This document shows positions 38,902 to 48,706 of a DNA stretch of 58,699 nucleotides, piece after piece. A model generated the notes under the pieces. That model had not been told where the DNA came from and did not search any database. It saw only the letters and a program-made list of their open reading frames with translations. The DNA is from Isotricha intestinalis. Lineage: Eukaryota; Ciliophora; Litostomatea; Vestibuliferida; Isotrichidae. The translations under genes and the position numbers were made by a program. Location: NCBI GenBank assembly GCA_023807065.1, contig JAJJLU010003534.1, positions 1 through 58,699 of the forward strand. The letters are read 5' to 3'. Position 1 is the first letter of the stretch. Every line of letters starts with the position of its first letter.

Positions 38902-41391
38902 TCACATATTATTGCTATTTTCATTATACAATTTTTTCAAATCTTTATATATTATTTGATATTCTTTTAATGGATCATAATGATGATTTTGAATCCAGAA
39001 ATCAATTTCCTTAGTTTTCTTTAATATAAAAGAATTTTCTCCTATTTTTTTTAACTTTTCATTTAAATCCTTAATTTGTTCTATTATTTTAATTCTTTCC
39101 TTATTTTCCCTTTCTTTCTCTTCATATTCTTTTAAATGTAATTTCATTGTTTTAATTTCTTCTTTAGAATAATCTTCCCTATTTTGAATAATTAATTCCT
39201 TTTGAATTTTATCATTTTGTCTTGCTTTAACACTAATAATTGAATTATGATCAAGATAAAATAACAATTCAATAATAATTTCTCCTCTTTTTTGTGGTTT
39301 AAATCCAGTAACTGTAAATTCTCCTAAAAGATAATTTTTTTGAACTGATTGATTTTCACCTTCAAATATTCTAACTTTATAAGAAGTAGCATAATCTTTA
39401 AAAACAGTGAAAGTTTTTTTAAACACTCTTATTTCATCTTTTGGAGGTAATTGAGATAATTTTGGTATTATTATTGCCATTGTTCCACCAACAATTCCTA
39501 TTCCTATTGATAATGGTGTTGCATCTTTTATTATTATTTTTCCAATATCATCTTCTTCTTCTTCTTCTTCATCATTTGATAATTCTGCTAATCCTCCGCC
39601 ATTATTATCCTCATTAGAATCTAATTCTATTTTTTGTTCAGTTCCTACAGATTTTTCCATCATCCCTCCACTATTTCCTTCTTCTTCTTCTTTTGAAAAT
39701 CCTCGGGATAATCCTCCTCCTTTATCTTCATCAGAATCAACTTCTATTTTTTTTTCATTTCTCATATTTCTATTTGGTTCCATAATTTCTTTTTCAAGAG
39801 GTATATTTAAAGAATTTTCCATTCTTCCAAAACTATTCTCATTCAATTCCATCATTTTACTATAATCTTTTCTATCTATACTCTTCTTTATACTTTCTGA
39901 ATCTATTCCCAAACTTTCTTTACTTTTTTCTATTCTATCATTCTTAAATGAATTTAATTCTTCACTACTATCGTTCATAGAAACCAATAAATTGTTTTTT
40001 TTTTCAGGTTCTTTCATATATGATTTTTTCTTACTACTTACGTCTTTAAAATTATGATAATTATCATTTTCATCATCATCAGAAGCTTCTCCTAATAAAT
40101 TCTCTTTATCTTTATCTTTATCTTTATCTTTATTTATATCTAAATCATCAATACCTTGAATTTTACTTTTTTTCATTTTCATTTCTTTTTTTCCAATAAT
40201 TCCTTTATCTACATAATCAGAAGATATTCCAGAAAGAATAGCACCATAAGCAATAGCTTCATCAGGATTAACAGATTTATAGGGTTGTCTTCCAAAATAT
40301 TCAGTAATCATTTCTTGAATTTTAGGAGTTCTTGATGATCCTCCTGCTAACACAACATCACTTATTTTATCTTTTGTTAAATTAGCTTCATTAATAGTTT
40401 GATCCATTAATTTAATACATTTATTCCAAATATCTTCACATAATTCTTCATAAGTTATTCTTGATATTACTAGATATAAATCTTCACCTTGACATATTTG
40501 ATCAATATCAATAGTAACTTCATCTAAATTAGATAAATCAATTTTAGCATCTTCAACATTTTTCATAACTCTTTTCATTGCTTTTTTATTCATTTTAATA
40601 TCAATACCAGTAGAATTATTAAATTCCTGAATAATATAATCAGCTAATAAATTATTAAAATCTTCACCTCCTAAATGATTATCACCGTTAACAGCAATGA
40701 CTTCATAAATATTATCATAAACTTTAACAATAGATACATCAAAAGTTCCTCCACCTAAATCAAATACTAATACTATTCTTTCTTTATCACTTTTATTTTG
40801 ATAACCATATGCTATTGCAGCTGCTGTTGGCTCATTTAATATTTGAATTGATGTAAATCCTGCCATTTCACCTGCTTTTTTAGTTGCTTCTCTTTGAGCA
40901 TTATTAAAATATGCTGGAACTGTAATTACAGCTCTTTTTACTTCTTTTCCTAAAAAATCTTGAGAAAATGATTTTAATTTCTTTAATATCATTGATGATA
41001 TTTCTTCTGGATAATATCTTTTTTCTTCATTATCTACATTAATTATATATTGAGGTAATCCATTTAATTCATTTTCTTTTATTGTAAATGACCATTTTTT
41101 TAAATCTTCTTGAACTATTGGATCATTGAATCTTCTTCCTATTAATCGTTTTGAATCTTTTATTGTGTTTTCAGCATTTGAATTCATTATGTTTTTTGCT
41201 GCATCTCCAACTAATATTTCTTCATCTCGAAATGATACTAATGAAGGTGTTGTTCTTCTTCCTATTTCATTTGTTACTATTTCTACTTTGTTTAAATGGT
41301 ATGCTGCAACACAGCAAAATGTTGTTCCTAAATCTATTCCAATTATTGGGTCTTCAAATAAGAATTTTGATGATCCTTTTGGAGTTGTCAT
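38902..41391 (-). CDS. Divergent HSP70 with a ~220-residue charged insertion in the interdomain linker
   Basis: 829 residues. The nucleotide-binding domain (about 12-390) has all three HSP70 signatures: IGIDLGTTFCCVA, VFDLGGGTFDVSI and VLAGGSSRTPKIQ. Where other HSP70s carry the short linker DLLLLDV, here residues about 392-613 are a charged, Ser/Asp/Glu-rich insertion. It includes a DKDKDKDKDK run and two related copies of an acidic block (KKIEVDSDEDKGGG and QKIELDSNEDNNGGG). The substrate-binding beta domain resumes at IIIKDATPLSIGI, and a short lid ends at SNNM without EEVD. The TYSDNQPG motif of the substrate domain reads VFKDYATSY. The family is certain. Since the linker transmits the ATP signal, coupling may be altered or regulated, perhaps by phosphorylation. 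The stop is TGA followed directly by TAA. First of three tandem paralogues. Confidence 0.93.
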   Translation of the reverse strand: MTTPKGSSKFLFEDPIIGIDLGTTFCCVAAYHLNKVEIVTNEIGRRTTPSLVSFRDEEILVGDAAKNIMNSNAENTIKDSKRLIGRRFNDPIVQEDLKKWSFTIKENELNGLPQYIINVDNEEKRYYPEEISSMILKKLKSFSQDFLGKEVKRAVITVPAYFNNAQREATKKAGEMAGFTSIQILNEPTAAAIAYGYQNKSDKERIVLVFDLGGGTFDVSIVKVYDNIYEVIAVNGDNHLGGEDFNNLLADYIIQEFNNSTGIDIKMNKKAMKRVMKNVEDAKIDLSNLDEVTIDIDQICQGEDLYLVISRITYEELCEDIWNKCIKLMDQTINEANLTKDKISDVVLAGGSSRTPKIQEMITEYFGRQPYKSVNPDEAIAYGAILSGISSDYVDKGIIGKKEMKMKKSKIQGIDDLDINKDKDKDKDKENLLGEASDDDENDNYHNFKDVSSKKKSYMKEPEKKNNLLVSMNDSSEELNSFKNDRIEKSKESLGIDSESIKKSIDRKDYSKMMELNENSFGRMENSLNIPLEKEIMEPNRNMRNEKKIEVDSDEDKGGGLSRGFSKEEEEGNSGGMMEKSVGTEQKIELDSNEDNNGGGLAELSNDEEEEEEDDIGKIIIKDATPLSIGIGIVGGTMAIIIPKLSQLPPKDEIRVFKKTFTVFKDYATSYKVRIFEGENQSVQKNYLLGEFTVTGFKPQKRGEIIIELLFYLDHNSIISVKARQNDKIQKELIIQNREDYSKEEIKTMKLHLKEYEEKERENKERIKIIEQIKDLNEKLKKIGENSFILKKTKEIDFWIQNHHYDPLKEYQIIYKDLKKLYNENSNNM

Positions 41392-41505
41392 TTTTTTAAT
41401 TATTTTTTAGGTGAAATAGATGTGATAAGATTTTTTTTTTAATTTTTTTAATGATTAATATTTTTACATTGTAGAATGAATATATTATTTTAATGATATA
41501 TTTAT

Positions 41506-43092
41506 TTAATTTTTCTTAATTGTTAATTCTTGTTGAATTTCATCATTACACCTTGCTTTAACAGTAATAATAGAATTATGATCTAGATAAAACAATAACT
41601 CAATAATAATTTCTCCTTTTTTCTTTGGTGGAATACCAGTGACTCTAAAATGACCTAAATGGTTATTATTTTTAGCTATTTTTTCTTCTCCTTCATAAAT
41701 ATCAACAGTATAAGCAGTCATAAAATCTTTATATAAAGAAAAAGCTTTTTTAAACAGTTTAGGATCTTCCTTCATTTGAGGTAATTTAGTTCCTTTAGGA
41801 ATAATATCAAGCATTTTTCCTCCAGCGACTTCTATTCCAACAGATAAATGAGTAGCATCAATAATTTCCAATCCATCAAAGTCCTCAAATTCTTTCCTTA
41901 ATTCTTCAGGTACTTCATCTTTAAAATTGCTTTCAACACAAGCAACAATAGTAGCACCATATGCAATAGCTTCATCAGCATTAATTGATTTACAAGGTTC
42001 TTTCCCATCAAAAAAATCTTTCACCATTTGTTGAATTTTTGGTGTTCTTGATGAACCACCTGCTAAAACTATATCATCTATATCTTCTTTTTTTAATTTT
42101 GCAATATCTAATGCTTTTTGTAATGGCTCATAACATTTTTTCCATGTTTCCTCACATAATTCTTCATATGTTGCTCTTGTTATTTCTAAAAAAAAATCTT
42201 CTCCTCCTGCTAATTGATCTATATCTATTGTTACTTCTTTTAATGATGATAATTGTACTTTTGCAGATTCTACTTCTTTTAGTAATCTCTTCAATGGTTT
42301 ATCTTTCTTACTTATATCTACATCTGTTTGTTCTTTAAATTGTTGGATTAAATAATTTAATAACAATTGATTAAAATCTTCACCTCCTAAATGATTATTA
42401 CCACATGTTGCTAAAACAATGAAAGATTTATTTTTGACACTTAAAATAGATACATCAAAAGTTCCTCCACCTAAATCAAATACTAATATATATCTTTGCT
42501 TTTCACTTTTATTTTGAAAACCATATGCTATTGCAGCTGCTGTTGGTTCATTTAATATTCTTAATACATTTAATCCTGCTAATTCTCCTGCTTTTTTTGT
42601 CGCTTCTCTTTGGGAATTATTAAAATATGCTGGAACTGTAATTACTGCATTTTTGACTTCTTCTCCATAAAATGAAGTACCATATTCTTTTAATTTTGAA
42701 AGAACTAAAGATGATATTTCTTCAGGATATTCTTTTTTATCATTGTTATCTATATTTATATTATATTTTGGTCTTCCTTCATTATCAGAAATAACTTCAA
42801 AAGGCCAATATTTAATATCTTCTTGAACTATAGGATCTTTAAATTTTCTTCCTATTAATCTTTTTGAATCATATATAGTTGATTTTGAATAACGATTCAT
42901 TACATTTTTAGCAGGGACTCCTATATATGTGTCTTTTTCTGTAAATGCTACCATGGATGGAGTTACACGAGCTCCTACATCATTTACTGCTATATCTACT
43001 TTTCCATTTCTAAATATTCCCACACATGAATGAGTTGTTCCTAAATCTATTCCTATTGCTCTTGATAAATTAGCATTATTTGATTTCGACAT
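41506..43092 (-). CDS. Divergent lidless HSP70
   Basis: 528 residues. The ATPase domain carries IGIDLGTTHSCVG, VFDLGGGTFDVSI and VLAGGSSRTPKIQ. The linker is of near-normal length but reads EDFDGLEIIDATHLSVGI rather than DLLLLDVTPLSLGI. The substrate-binding beta domain is present (EGEEKIAKNNNHLGHFRVTG; LFYLDHNSIITVKAR). The chain stops just after it, at TIKKN: the whole alpha-helical lid and any EEVD tail are absent. Human HSP70-family members of similar size exist without a lid (HSPA14/HSPA13), but this sequence is closer to its neighbours here than to those. The missing lid suggests faster peptide exchange or a non-canonical client. The stop is an ordinary TAA, so truncation is unlikely to be an assembly error. 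It lies 114 bp from HSP70 number one in the same orientation. Confidence 0.93.
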   Translation of the reverse strand: MSKSNNANLSRAIGIDLGTTHSCVGIFRNGKVDIAVNDVGARVTPSMVAFTEKDTYIGVPAKNVMNRYSKSTIYDSKRLIGRKFKDPIVQEDIKYWPFEVISDNEGRPKYNINIDNNDKKEYPEEISSLVLSKLKEYGTSFYGEEVKNAVITVPAYFNNSQREATKKAGELAGLNVLRILNEPTAAAIAYGFQNKSEKQRYILVFDLGGGTFDVSILSVKNKSFIVLATCGNNHLGGEDFNQLLLNYLIQQFKEQTDVDISKKDKPLKRLLKEVESAKVQLSSLKEVTIDIDQLAGGEDFFLEITRATYEELCEETWKKCYEPLQKALDIAKLKKEDIDDIVLAGGSSRTPKIQQMVKDFFDGKEPCKSINADEAIAYGATIVACVESNFKDEVPEELRKEFEDFDGLEIIDATHLSVGIEVAGGKMLDIIPKGTKLPQMKEDPKLFKKAFSLYKDFMTAYTVDIYEGEEKIAKNNNHLGHFRVTGIPPKKKGEIIIELLFYLDHNSIITVKARCNDEIQQELTIKKN

Positions 43093-43879
43093 TTATAAAT
43101 TAATATAATTTTATGAGAGATAATTATGTTATATTTAATGATATTTATTTAATAAAGTGTAAAAATAAAAAAAAATATATGAAAATTAAAAAAAAGTTAT
43201 ATATCCCAAAAATAGGAATAAATATAGGAATAATATTTTATTGTTGGAATATAGTGAATATGAAAATAATAATAATTCAAAAAAAATAAAAGTAAGAATA
43301 ACACTTAACACACATAATTTAAACTAATGAAATTCACTTAGAAATAATCATTATTAGATAAATTATAAAAATGAAATTATTATATTTTCAATTTAGGTGA
43401 ATAAAATTTATGTTTCTATTTTAAAATTATAAAAAAATTTGAGCAAATTTTACCATCTTTTTGAGTTACTCATTTAAAGAGAATAATTAACTTAAACATT
43501 AGTGATTATTAAATTGAATTATTTAAAAGTGAAAATATTGATTTTAAAGAAAATAATAATCATTTAAATTAGATCAAAAAAATATATAAATCAGTTAAAA
43601 TCAATTTAATCAATATTGACTATCTTTATCGAAAAGAAAGATAAATCATAAGAGAATTTAATTTAAAATTAAGAATTTAAAAAGTTTTTAAAGAAATGAA
43701 AACAATAATAAGTGATTTAGAATAAATAGTAAACAAAAAACAAAAAAAAAAACAAAATTAAAAATAATAAATAAAAAGCATCAAAAAAAAAGAAAAAGAA
43801 AATTGACAATTAAATATAAATATATATTATCTTAAAATGATATTTATATTTTAATTATTTTATTTAATTTTATTTTATT
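43093..43879. other. Intergenic spacer between HSP70 genes
   Basis: About 790 bp of A/T-rich DNA; a long A-rich stretch lies near 43730-43800. It is the 5' flank of the lidless HSP70 gene. I looked for alternating GAA/TTC heat-shock elements and found no convincing array. No ORF or RNA gene is evident. Confidence 0.5.
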
Positions 43880-45805
43880 TTATTTTTTTATTTTTTTTAC
43901 TGTCTCATAAAATTTACTTAGTTCTTCATTTATTTTGCTATATTCCTTAAACCCAGGTTCTACCAAAATTCTTTCTTTTTTTTTATATTCTCTCAATTGT
44001 CCTATCAATTTGCTATCATTAATATTATTCTTTTTCATATGTTCATTGATTTTGTTGATTAAATCATTATATTTCGTTTTTTGTTCTTCAATTTTCTTAT
44101 TTTCATTTTCCACATTTTCATAATCTTTCAAATGCTTATTAAACCTTTCCAAAATTTCTTTTCTGTATATTTCACTACTAATAATTTCTGCTTTTTTTTC
44201 TTCATTAGTAGAAGCACTAATAGTAATAATTGAATGATGATCTAAATTCATTAAAATTTTAACAATAATCTTATCTCTTAGATCAGGATGTTCAATTAAT
44301 ACTTTAAACATACCTAACAAATAATTTTTATTAACATCCTCGTTTTCTCCTTCATATATTTTAACAACATAAGATTTAGCATAATCCTTTTCAGGAGCAA
44401 AATTCTTTCTAAATAATGTTGTTTTTCCTATATCAGGTAATAAAGTTCCTTTTTGAATAATAACTTGCATTTTTTCACCTGCAGTTTCAATACCGATTGG
44501 AAAAGGTGTAATATCAATAATTTTTATTTCTTTTATTTTTTTTAATTCATTATCATAAAGTTCAGCATCATTTTCAATACAAGCAACAATAGTTGCACCA
44601 TATGCAATTGCTTCATCTGGGTCTATATTTTTTTTTATATCTTTTTGAAAATAATTTCCAATCATTTTTTGTATTTTTGGAATTCGAGATGAACCTCCAC
44701 TTAATACTATATCGTTTATATCTTCTTTTTTTAGTTTTGCTTGTTCAATTACTTCTTTTATTTTATCAATACATCTTTCAAATAAATCATTACATTGTTG
44801 TTCAAAATTACTTCTTAATATATTCATTTTTAATTCTTTTTTATCATAAAAATCTTCATCATATATTAATTCCACTGAATTTTGAAATGATAAATCAATT
44901 TTTATTCCTTCTGCTTTATTTTTTAATTTTAAATATTGTTTAAATAACTTTGAATTATTTTTATCTTTAAAATTAAGATTTTCATAACCTTCATCTTCTT
45001 TAAAGCAATTAATAATATAATCAGTTAATCTTTCAGTAAAATCTTCTCCTCCTAAATGATTATCACCACAAGAAGCTAAAACTTCAAAATTTTTATTTTT
45101 ATATTTAACAATAGAAACATCGAAAGTTCCTCCTCCTAAATCAAATACTAATATTGTTCTTTCTTTTTCAAATTCTTCCTTATTTTGAATTTGACTCTCT
45201 TTTTTAATTTCATTTTGAATGGTATGTAAATAACCAATAGCACTAGCAGTAGGTTCATTAATTATTCTAATAACTTTTAAACCAGCTAATTCAGCTGCTT
45301 TTTTAGTTGCTTCTCTTTGTCCATTTGTAAAATGAGATGGAACAGTAATAACTGCTTTTTCAGCAATTGAACCAATAAAATCACTTGAAAATGATTTTAT
45401 TTTCTTTAATATCATTCCTGATATTTCTTCTGGATAATATCTACTTTCTTTATTATTAAATTCAACCACATATTCAGGCTTTCCACTTTCATAATCTTTT
45501 TCTATTTTGAAATCCCAATTTTTCATATCTTCTTGAACTGTTGAATCTACAAATCTTCTTCCTATTAATCTTTTAGAATCATATATTGTATTGTTGGAAT
45601 TATGTATCATTAAATTTTTAGCATTTTTACCTACTACAATTTGATATTTTTTAAAAGAAACTACTGATGGTGTTGTTCTTCCTCCTTCTTCATTTACTAT
45701 TATTTCTACTTTTCCATTTCTCCATGTTCCTACACAACAGAAGGTTGTTCCTAAATCTATTCCTATCACTGGTATTGTATCGTTGCTTAGTAAAGAATCG
45801 TTCAT
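43880..45805 (-). CDS. Divergent HSP70, full length
   Basis: 641 residues, the normal HSP70 length. The ATPase domain has IGIDLGTTFCCVG, VFDLGGGTFDVSI and VLSGGSSRIPKIQ. A charged insertion of about 20 residues (QNEIKKESQIQNKEEFEKE) sits just before the second signature. The linker region reads KKIKEIKIIDITPFPIGI in place of DLLLLDVTPLSLGI. The substrate domain and a full helical lid follow (to YETVKKIKK), with no EEVD tail and no KDEL, so it is neither a standard cytosolic form binding TPR co-chaperones nor an ER form. There is no targeting peptide. Of the three tandem genes it keeps the most standard architecture, so it may resemble the ancestor of the cluster. Long branches are expected. 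Confidence 0.93.
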   Translation of the reverse strand: MNDSLLSNDTIPVIGIDLGTTFCCVGTWRNGKVEIIVNEEGGRTTPSVVSFKKYQIVVGKNAKNLMIHNSNNTIYDSKRLIGRRFVDSTVQEDMKNWDFKIEKDYESGKPEYVVEFNNKESRYYPEEISGMILKKIKSFSSDFIGSIAEKAVITVPSHFTNGQREATKKAAELAGLKVIRIINEPTASAIGYLHTIQNEIKKESQIQNKEEFEKERTILVFDLGGGTFDVSIVKYKNKNFEVLASCGDNHLGGEDFTERLTDYIINCFKEDEGYENLNFKDKNNSKLFKQYLKLKNKAEGIKIDLSFQNSVELIYDEDFYDKKELKMNILRSNFEQQCNDLFERCIDKIKEVIEQAKLKKEDINDIVLSGGSSRIPKIQKMIGNYFQKDIKKNIDPDEAIAYGATIVACIENDAELYDNELKKIKEIKIIDITPFPIGIETAGEKMQVIIQKGTLLPDIGKTTLFRKNFAPEKDYAKSYVVKIYEGENEDVNKNYLLGMFKVLIEHPDLRDKIIVKILMNLDHHSIITISASTNEEKKAEIISSEIYRKEILERFNKHLKDYENVENENKKIEEQKTKYNDLINKINEHMKKNNINDSKLIGQLREYKKKERILVEPGFKEYSKINEELSKFYETVKKIKK

Positions 45806-46110
45806 TTTTTTATAAACATTTATTAATAAAAAATATGTATTGAAAATTATAATTTATTTTGTTCAAAAAAATAGTTCTTTCACTTAATATATATTATTTT
45901 AAATTATTCGTTTTAAACTTTTATTAAATAATTGATTTATAAATTTTCTTTCTTTAAAATATTTTTAACTCATTAAAGTTTGTTTCTAAAATATTTTACT
46001 TTTATTTAATTTATTTAAGGAAAAAAATAAATATTTAATATAAAATCCAATTTAAAATAAATATCTCTAAAAAATCTTATTTTTTGAAAAATTAGATATT
46101 TAAGCAATCA
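45806..46110. other. Intergenic spacer
   Basis: About 305 bp of A/T-rich DNA between the kinase gene's 3' end and the HSP70 gene's start, holding the promoter of the latter. TTC-rich words occur but not in a regular heat-shock-element spacing. Confidence 0.5.
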
Positions 46111-47190
46111 TCATTTTATATCTAGTAAATAATTATTAAAGCTTCTAATATTATCAGTAATAATATTAACCAAAAATTTTTCTAAATCATTAATTTTTTC
46201 TTTTTCTTGAAAAACTAAATCAGCTCCTTTAATCCAATGATCCTTTAATGCATCATTAATAGAAATTCTTTTAGTAATATCTTTTTCAAGTAAACAACTT
46301 AAAAATCTAGTAAAATAGGGAGAAAATTTTTTAAACTTTTTAGGAAAAACCAAAACATTTTTTTCTATTTTCATTTTAATATCTTTGAAATTTTTTTTAT
46401 CTTTAAAAGTTAAATTATAAGGATATTCAGCATAAGCTAAATTATATAATAAAATACCAAAAGAAAAAATATCAATTTTATTACATTCAATAGGGAAAAT
46501 TTCTTTATGACCTAAAATTTCAGGACACATAAATAAACTAGTTCCTGCAAAAGGAAGAATCATTTTTTTATTTTTTTCTAATCCTGCATAAGTGAAGCTA
46601 ACTGAAAAATCAGTTAGTTTAATATTTAAGTTTTCATCAATTAAAACATTTTGATGTTTAATATCTGTATGTGCTATTTGACTTTGATGACAATAATATA
46701 ATGCATCTAATATTTGCTTTGATATATATACTAATAATGTTTCACTTAATGTTTTTTTTTGAATTAAACTTTTTTGAAAATGCTCTAAATCATGATATTT
46801 TGCTAATTCTAAAACCATACATGAATTATCATCAGGAATTTCATATACTCCATGTAATAAAGTTATATTTTTTTGTTTTAATTTATTTAAAAATTGTATT
46901 TCATTATTTATTCTTTTTTTTATTTTTTCTTTTTCTTTTTTATCTCTTTTTGAATCTAAAAGACAATTTAATATAAATTTTAAAGCAACTTTTTTCTTTG
47001 AACCTTTCCTTACTCTTCCTTCATATACTATTCCACTACTTCCACTGTTAATATAATTTAATATTTCTAAATCTTCGTTAAATCTATTACATTTTTGAAC
47101 TAAATTTTTTATACGAGATATTTCTTGATAACTTTGTTTCAATGATTGATTGGATTGATTATTTACTGATTTATTATTTCTATTTTGCAT
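46111..47190 (-). CDS. Serine/threonine protein kinase with variant HTD and DFS motifs
   Basis: 359 residues, nearly all kinase domain. The Gly loop is INSGSSGIVYEG, the Lys motif VALKFI, and the alpha-C Glu lies in the NNEIQFLNKL helix. The catalytic loop reads HTDIKHQNVLI instead of HRDLKPEN, and the metal motif is DFS instead of DFG. The activation segment ends GTSLFMCPEIL. The essential Lys, catalytic Asp, Asn and metal-binding Asp all remain, so activity is likely. With Arg of HRD replaced by Thr, control by activation-loop phosphorylation is probably absent. The family is unclear; the short chain with C-terminal HWI (KDHWIKGAD) suggests a CAMK- or PLK-like origin. Ends in TGA TGA, and the frame stays open for about 30 codons beyond, so the C-terminus depends on TGA being a stop. 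Confidence 0.85.
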   Translation of the reverse strand: MQNRNNKSVNNQSNQSLKQSYQEISRIKNLVQKCNRFNEDLEILNYINSGSSGIVYEGRVRKGSKKKVALKFILNCLLDSKRDKKEKEKIKKRINNEIQFLNKLKQKNITLLHGVYEIPDDNSCMVLELAKYHDLEHFQKSLIQKKTLSETLLVYISKQILDALYYCHQSQIAHTDIKHQNVLIDENLNIKLTDFSVSFTYAGLEKNKKMILPFAGTSLFMCPEILGHKEIFPIECNKIDIFSFGILLYNLAYAEYPYNLTFKDKKNFKDIKMKIEKNVLVFPKKFKKFSPYFTRFLSCLLEKDITKRISINDALKDHWIKGADLVFQEKEKINDLEKFLVNIITDNIRSFNNYLLDIK

Positions 47191-48019
47191 TTTTTTTTAG
47201 GCTTTATAATTTTTTTTAATTGATTAGGTTTAGAATTAAAAAAAACTTTTTTTTAATTCAATTAATAAAAAATAATTATTTCTAATACAAATTTTTATGA
47301 AACTTATAATATTAAATGAGTTTAATAATTTAGGAATGAATATTTTATTTATATTAATGATTTTCTATTTAATTTAGTTATAATATCTAAAATATTATAT
47401 TAAACTCAAATTATAATTAAAGTCAAATAATTAAAAGTCAAATAAATTGCTCTATCATAATAAATGGTTTATTAAATTATTAGTAATGAAATTAATTTAT
47501 AACTTAAAATAGAATTGAATTACTTTACATATTCATAAAAAATTTTGAACAAGAAAAATTTGAATATTAATTACTAATACTAGATGATTTAAATTAGTAA
47601 TAAATCAACTAATTGATAAGAAAAATATAAATTTTGAAATTATCAATGTTTTGAGAAGTAGACTTAAATTTAATGAATCAGATTAATTGAAAAAAAACTT
47701 TAAATATTGATAATTCTTAGAAAAAAATAAACATTAACTAAAAAAGAATAAATAAAATTCTACTATTTTATTTTTTTTTTTAATTAATTCAAATTGTTTT
47801 TCATATAAAATACGATAATACCTTTAAAACAATATTTTTAATACCAAATCCAAAAAAATTTGCTTTTTAATTGTTTAATTTTTTAAGAATCATCTTTAAA
47901 TCTTTAACGTGTTATTATATCAAACATTTAAAATGAAATTAATTAAGATTTTTTTTTATATAATAAAAACTAATAAAAAAACAAAAAAAAAAAATATAAT
48001 AAATATTAAGCAAAACCAA
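47191..48019. other. Intergenic region
   Basis: About 830 bp between the 3' end of the zinc-knuckle RRM gene and the start of the kinase gene (both minus). A plus-strand ORF at 47909-48127 is Asn/Lys/Ile/Phe-rich and overlaps the RRM gene antisense, so I regard it as chance. Nothing else stands out. Confidence 0.5.
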
Positions 48020-48499
48020 TTAATCTTGTTGTTTTTTTTCTCTGAACTCTATATCTTCAAAAGAAGAATCAATAGAAAAACTTCTTTTAGGATTTTTTCT
48101 AATTTTCTTAAATCTTTTTCTCCTTAATAAAATACTAGAATACTTATCATATTCTCTACTAATAATATTTTTATTAGAATTTAAATCATAAGAATATTTT
48201 CCTTTTTCTTCACAAACTCTTGCAGAATGACCAAATTCACCGCATTTATAACATCTTTCACTTTCACTTCTTGGATTTGCTAATTCAACATATATTTTAT
48301 ATCCATGAAAGAAATAACCATTAAAATTTCTTATTGCATTTTGAGTACTTTGAATTGTTGAATATTCTATAAATGCATATCTATTTTTTAATGTTATATT
48401 TTCTATTTTTCCACATTTTGAAAATAAAATTCCTAATTCATCTTCTTTTATTTTTGGAGGAAGATCATGAACAAATATTCTTGTGTTATTAGATGACAT
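48020..48499 (-). CDS. SR-type splicing factor with RRM and CCHC zinc knuckle
   Basis: 159 residues. The RRM spans about 5-78: RNP2 is RIFVHDLPP, RNP1 is NRYAFIEYS. A single CCHC knuckle follows at about 88-101 (CYKCGEFGHSARVC). The tail is Ser/Arg/Lys-rich and includes RRKRFKKIRKNPKRSFSI. This RRM-knuckle-basic tail layout is that of the SRSF7/RSZ22 family, which promotes splice-site recognition and mRNA export. The RS region is short, with few RS dipeptides. A splicing factor is consistent with the introns seen in this window. Start chosen at the first ATG, which gives a normal RRM N-terminus. Confidence 0.87.
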   Translation of the reverse strand: MSSNNTRIFVHDLPPKIKEDELGILFSKCGKIENITLKNRYAFIEYSTIQSTQNAIRNFNGYFFHGYKIYVELANPRSESERCYKCGEFGHSARVCEEKGKYSYDLNSNKNIISREYDKYSSILLRRKRFKKIRKNPKRSFSIDSSFEDIEFREKKQQD

Positions 48500-48706
48500 T
48501 TTTAAATATTTATATTTTTTTAATAATATAATATTTTAATTTATTTTTTTATTAGAAACTTTCTTAGAAATTATGTATTAAAATTAGATTTTTTATTATT
48601 TAAGTTTTATTTGCTTATTGTTTTAATTTTTTATACATTAGAATATAAAAATTATATTTAATTGATATTTAACATATTTATAACATATAATACTCCTTTC
48701 TTAATA

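Noticed and set aside
41985..42338. Leu-rich plus-strand ORFs inside the HSP70 genes
   Set aside because: They are antisense shadows of conserved HSP70 coding sequence.
45806..46110. Heat-shock elements upstream of the HSP70 genes
   Set aside because: Scattered TTC and GAA words occur but not in the alternating five-base spacing that defines the element.
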